Assembly: GCF_038148855.1 (NCBI RefSeq)
Contig: NZ_JBBVGR010000005.1
Location: 124,001 to 188,000 of the forward strand
Direction: 5' to 3'
DNA length: 64,000 nucleotides
Origin: Phycobacter sedimenti
GTDB taxonomy: Bacteria > Pseudomonadota > Alphaproteobacteria > Rhodobacterales > Rhodobacteraceae
Both the position numbers and the translations under genes were made by a program. Below, in pieces: positions 60,400 to 64,000 of the stretch (within the stretch, counting starts at the first letter, position 1; every line of letters begins with the position of its first letter). The notes under the pieces were generated by a model. That model did not search any database, had not been told where the DNA came from, and saw only the letters and a list, made by a program, of their open reading frames with translations.

Positions 60400-62059
60400 G
60401 AAGTTCCGGATCCGTCGAAGCACCGGCGCCGCGGGCGGACAAGGCGCCGAGGCCGTTGCCGCGCGCCCGGTGGAGACGCCGGTTCCCGGAAGCAGTGCCC
60501 GGTCCGCCAGCGACTCCGCGCGGGCAGACACAAAGCCAGCAGACTCAAAGCCACCGGCCCAAGACGCCGCAGAGACACTGCGCGCAGGACAGGTCAGCAG
60601 CGCCCGCGAAATGAAGGCCTCTACCGATATCGACGACATCCGGCGCGAGGGGCTGACAGGCCGAGAATTGCGCCTTGCGCGCCGGGTAGCCCAGCAGCAC
60701 AATCTGCCTGTGACTTCCGACTTCGAGGCCGTGCGCCTGCTCCGTCTCAAGGGCATCGACCCTTTCAAACGTGCCAACATGCTTGAACTGGTGGTGCCGC
60801 AGAACACAGCCCGGCCAGAAGGCACGCCGACCCCCGGCGCAATCCAGCTGCCACAGACTGTCCCGGCCGCCAAGACGTCTCTGCCATCGACGGAATTGAG
60901 CCCGGCGGAGCGCCGGAACCGTGAAATCCAGGGAATTCAACGCGATCTTGCCCGAAGACGTCGGCGCAAGCTTGGCCTTCTTCTGGCCCGTCTCGCGTTT
61001 TTCGTCATGCTGCCCACGCTGATTACGGGTTACTATTTCTACAAGATCGCAACCCCGATGTACGCAGCCAAGTCCGAGTTTCTGGTTCTAAAGGCCGACA
61101 GCGTCGGCGGCAGCGCCATGGGGGGATTGCTTAGTGGAACCCAGTTTGCCACCAGTCAGGATTCGATCGCCGTACAAAGCTATCTGCAATCCAAAGAGGC
61201 GATGCTACGACTGGATCAAGAAGTGGGGTTCAAATCCCATTTCACCCAGAACTGGATCGATCCGATCCAGCGCTTGAACCCCGATGCATCGAACGAAGAA
61301 GCCTACAAGACCTACCAGCGAAACGTCAAAATCGGCTATGATCCGACCGAGGGCATGATCCGCATGGAGGTGACTGCAGCCGACCCCGAGGTCTCTGCAG
61401 AGTTCTCGCGCCGCCTGATCACCTATGCTCAGGAAAAGGTGAACCATCTTTCGGAACAAAAGCGGTCCGATCAGGTGGGCGAAGCCGAAGCTGCCCTTGC
61501 CCTTGCCGAAACACAGCGCCGCGAAGCGCAAGAGCAACTCGTACGCCTGCAGCAGAAGGGCGCCGTGCTTGACCCGGAGGGCGTGATCATGTCGCTACGC
61601 TCGCAGATCTCGACCTTCGAGGTCCAGCTTCAGGAAAAACAGCTGGAACTGGCAGCCCTTCTGGACAACACCCGCCCCAACCGGGCCAAGGTAGACGGAG
61701 CCGAGGCTGACATCGCCCGCCTGGAGGCCTTGATCCAGCGGCTGAACGACCGGATGACAAATGCCTCGGCAGGCGAAAACTCGCTTGCCAGCCTCAGCGT
61801 CCAGATCCAGATGGCCCAGGCCGACCTCGCGACCCGCGATCTGATGCTGCAATCGGCCTTGCAGCAAGTGGAAACCACCCGCATGGAGGCCAACCGCCAA
61901 GTGCGTTACCTGACCACCGCCTCCGAACCTGTGCCAAGCGAGGAAGCCTCCTATCCGCGCAAGTTCGAAAATACGATTTTGGCTTTCCTGATCTTTTCCG
62001 GTATCTACCTGATGTGTTCGCTCACAGCATCCATTCTCCGGGAACAGGTATCTTCATAA
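60377..62059 (+). CDS. kpsE: Capsule polysaccharide export inner-membrane protein KpsE-like
   Basis: A 560-residue periplasmic adaptor (KpsE/BexC/CtrB family), longer than the ~380-residue norm. The ATG at 60377 gives MTTKPKAKKFRIRR; a ~215-residue Pro/Ala-rich cytoplasmic N-terminus precedes TM1 (LAFFVMLPTLITGYYFY). The periplasmic coiled coil runs ~350-520 (GEAEAALALAETQRREAQEQ at its start). TM2 is at the C-terminus (TILAFLIFSGIYLMCSLTA). It bridges the membranes with a KpsD-like duct. kdsA follows 4 bp later. Confidence 0.88.
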   Translation: MTTKPKAKKFRIRRSTGAAGGQGAEAVAARPVETPVPGSSARSASDSARADTKPADSKPPAQDAAETLRAGQVSSAREMKASTDIDDIRREGLTGRELRLARRVAQQHNLPVTSDFEAVRLLRLKGIDPFKRANMLELVVPQNTARPEGTPTPGAIQLPQTVPAAKTSLPSTELSPAERRNREIQGIQRDLARRRRRKLGLLLARLAFFVMLPTLITGYYFYKIATPMYAAKSEFLVLKADSVGGSAMGGLLSGTQFATSQDSIAVQSYLQSKEAMLRLDQEVGFKSHFTQNWIDPIQRLNPDASNEEAYKTYQRNVKIGYDPTEGMIRMEVTAADPEVSAEFSRRLITYAQEKVNHLSEQKRSDQVGEAEAALALAETQRREAQEQLVRLQQKGAVLDPEGVIMSLRSQISTFEVQLQEKQLELAALLDNTRPNRAKVDGAEADIARLEALIQRLNDRMTNASAGENSLASLSVQIQMAQADLATRDLMLQSALQQVETTRMEANRQVRYLTTASEPVPSEEASYPRKFENTILAFLIFSGIYLMCSLTASILREQVSS

Positions 62060-62063
62060 AGCC

Positions 62064-62897
62064 ATGAAACACATCGACATCGCCGGGTTGACCATCGGCA
62101 ATGACTGTCCGCTGACAGTGATTGCCGGCCCTTGTCAGCTGGAAACCGCCGATCATGCCCGCATGATTGCGGCAAGAATGAAAGAGGCCTGTGAGGCCGC
62201 CGGGGCGCAGTATGTGTTCAAGGCTTCATACGACAAAGCCAATCGAACCTCGCTGTCCGGCATGCGCGGCCTCGGCATAGACGAGGGACTGAAGGTGCTC
62301 GGCGATATTCGCCGGGAATTCGATGTCCCCGTCCTGACCGACGTTCACACCGAGGATCAATGCGCCGTGGCCGCCGAGGCCGTGGACATCCTGCAGATCC
62401 CTGCGTTTCTCTGCCGTCAGACAGACATGCTGCTGGCGGCGGGACGCACCGGAAAGGCAGTCAACATCAAGAAGGGGCAATTCCTTGCGCCCTGGGACAT
62501 GGCCAATGTGGTCGCCAAGGTCGAAAGCACCGGCAACGAGAACATCCTGCTGACCGAGCGTGGCGCATCCTTCGGATACAACACGCTCGTGGCCGATATG
62601 CGGTCTTTGCCAATCATGGCGCAGACCGGCTACCCCGTTGTCATGGACGCAACCCACGCCGTACAACAGCCGGGTGGACAGGGCGGATCATCCGGTGGAA
62701 AGCGTGAATTTGCCCCTGTCATGGCCCGCGCTGCTGTCTCATTGGGCATTTCTGCCGTTTTTATTGAAACTCACGAAGATCCTGATCGCGCGCCCTCGGA
62801 TGGGCCGAATATGATCTACCTCGATGATATGCCAAAACTGGTTGAAACGCTCATGGCCTTCGATCGTCTGGCAAAAGCAAACCCGATTACGATTTAA
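62064..62897 (+). CDS. kdsA: 3-deoxy-8-phosphooctulonate synthase KdsA
   Basis: A 277-residue KDO-8-phosphate synthase (arabinose 5-phosphate plus PEP). It shows TVIAGPCQLETADHARMIA, VFKASYDKANRTSLSGMRG and HAVQQPGGQGGSSGGKREF. Asn in the metal position (KASYDKANR) marks the metal-independent class as in E. coli. It lies just after kpsE, so Kdo may feed the capsule linker as well as lipid A. Confidence 0.96.
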   Translation: MKHIDIAGLTIGNDCPLTVIAGPCQLETADHARMIAARMKEACEAAGAQYVFKASYDKANRTSLSGMRGLGIDEGLKVLGDIRREFDVPVLTDVHTEDQCAVAAEAVDILQIPAFLCRQTDMLLAAGRTGKAVNIKKGQFLAPWDMANVVAKVESTGNENILLTERGASFGYNTLVADMRSLPIMAQTGYPVVMDATHAVQQPGGQGGSSGGKREFAPVMARAAVSLGISAVFIETHEDPDRAPSDGPNMIYLDDMPKLVETLMAFDRLAKANPITI

Positions 62898-62916
62898 AAC
62901 CCGAAAGGGACCTTTT

Positions 62917-64000
62917 ATGCCTAAACCCATCTCTCCAGTGACGCCCAATACCTGGTCCTTTCTGCGCGATCCGATGATTACGCCCACCGGTTTTCGCGAA
63001 TATGACGCCCGCTGGAAATACCCCGAGGAAATCAACCTGCCGGGCATGACAGCGCTTGGTCTGGGTCTTGGCACCCAGATGCACAAGCGCGGGATCGAGC
63101 CGGTCATTGCTGTCGGAAACGACTACCGCGACTATTCTCTGGCGATCAAACAGGCGCTGATCCTGGGCCTCATGCAGGCGGGGATCCAGGTCAAGGACAT
63201 CGGTCCGGCTGTCTCTCCCATGGCGTATTTTGCCCAGTTCCACCTGGATGTGCCTGCCGTGGCCATGGTCACCGCCAGCCACAACCCCAACGGCTGGACC
63301 GGGGTCAAGATGGGCTTTGACCGCCCGCTGACCCATGGCCCCGACGAGATGGCAGAGCTGCGCGACATCGTGCTGAACGGCGAAGGTGTTGCCCGCGAGG
63401 GTGGCTCTTATGAATTCGTCGATGGCGTCAAGGAAGCCTATCTTGACGATCTGGTGGGCGATTTCAAAATGACCCGCAAGCTGAAGGTGGTCTGCGCCAC
63501 CGGCAACGGAACGGCGTCGGCCTTTGGGCCTGAGCTGTTCGAACGGATCGGTGTCGAGGTGGTCCCCAGCCACAATAAGCTGGACTACACCTTCCCCAAC
63601 TACAACCCCAACCCCGAAGCCATGGAAATGCTTCATGACATGTCGGACACCGTCAAAGCCTCGGGTGCGGATTTCGCGCTGGGGTTTGACGGCGATGGCG
63701 ATCGCTGCGGCGTGGTGGACGACGAGGGAGAAGAAATCTTTGCCGACAAGGTGGGCGTCATCATGGCCCGTGACCTCAGCAAGATCTACCCCAACGCAAC
63801 CTTCGTGGCGGATGTGAAATCCACCGGGCTGTTTGCATCGGATCCCGAGCTGCAGAAGAACGGCGTCACTGCCGACTACTGGAAAACCGGCCACAGCCAC
63901 ATGAAACGGCGGGTAAAGGAAATCGGTGCGCTGGCCGGATTCGAAAAGTCTGGCCACTACTTTCTGGCCGAGCCCGTGGGACGTGGCTATGACTGCGGCA
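62917..64000 (+). CDS. Phosphomannomutase/phosphoglucomutase (partial, runs off right edge)
   Basis: The reading frame is open from the ATG at 62917 to the window end (361 codons) with no stop. The N-terminus FREYDARWKYPEEINLPGM, the active-site loop TASHNPNGWTG with the phospho-Ser, and the metal loop GFDGDGDRCGVV mark the phosphohexomutase family (ManB/AlgC). It starts 19 bp after kdsA. It would supply mannose-1-phosphate or glucose-1-phosphate for surface polysaccharides. Confidence 0.9.
   Translation, partial: MPKPISPVTPNTWSFLRDPMITPTGFREYDARWKYPEEINLPGMTALGLGLGTQMHKRGIEPVIAVGNDYRDYSLAIKQALILGLMQAGIQVKDIGPAVSPMAYFAQFHLDVPAVAMVTASHNPNGWTGVKMGFDRPLTHGPDEMAELRDIVLNGEGVAREGGSYEFVDGVKEAYLDDLVGDFKMTRKLKVVCATGNGTASAFGPELFERIGVEVVPSHNKLDYTFPNYNPNPEAMEMLHDMSDTVKASGADFALGFDGDGDRCGVVDDEGEEIFADKVGVIMARDLSKIYPNATFVADVKSTGLFASDPELQKNGVTADYWKTGHSHMKRRVKEIGALAGFEKSGHYFLAEPVGRGYDCG

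Overview
The window is about 64 kb of GC-rich, gene-dense DNA from an alphaproteobacterium, most likely a member of the Roseobacter group (Rhodobacteraceae). The main supports are a GcrA cell-cycle regulator (55359-55946), a protocatechuate cluster of the pcaQ/pcaCHG type, a MeaB GTPase, a CueR/CopA pair with a classic MerR-type promoter, and many ABC transporters for marine-type substrates. This assignment is inferred from gene content, not from a database search. No rRNA, tRNA or CRISPR array was seen.

Left part (1-20 kb): a partial SARP/TolB-like regulator runs off the left edge, followed by a Tat-exported metallo-beta-lactamase-fold hydrolase. A six-gene Liv-type transport operon also carries a long-chain acyl-CoA ligase and faces a TetR regulator. 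Next come pcaQ and the divergent pcaC-pcaH-pcaG operon, which ends in a beta-keto acid cleavage enzyme (BKACE). A copA-cueR copper efflux operon, a glutathione-dependent formaldehyde dehydrogenase, and a GntR regulator convergent with an M24 peptidase complete this part.

Middle (20-42 kb): a complete type I secretion cassette carries its own small BapA-like adhesin, an outer-membrane lipoprotein, an ABC exporter and a membrane fusion protein. Beyond it is a secreted trypsin-like protease. A glucose-type ABC importer is divergent from a two-component system, with a striking operator-like repeat between them. A surface-polysaccharide island then makes a 3-amino-3,6-dideoxysugar (ketoisomerase, aminotransferase, NeuD/PglD-type acetyltransferase) and adds a glycosidase-like protein, a GNAT/FemAB-like protein and a GT2 glycosyltransferase. 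The island ends at a badly decayed IS3-family insertion sequence.

Right part (42-64 kb): mostly housekeeping genes. They are a sirtuin, a copper-chaperone pair (PCuAC and DUF2946), rpmB, meaB, hrpB, an SDR, a Nudix hydrolase, a PiT phosphate permease, argF-argD, a DMT permease, an orphan ABC-2 permease, gcrA, a YHS protein, yghU, SseB and a uracil-DNA glycosylase. The window closes with a second envelope-polysaccharide operon: kpsT, kpsE, kdsA and a phosphomannomutase/phosphoglucomutase cut by the right edge. The two polysaccharide loci, the adhesin cassette and the sugar transporter suggest a strain that invests in its cell surface.

No single locus is plainly a wholly new system. The best candidates for something undescribed are the adhesin/T1SS cassette, the coupled neuD / glycosidase-like / GNAT / GT2 operon, and the BKACE ending of the pca operon.
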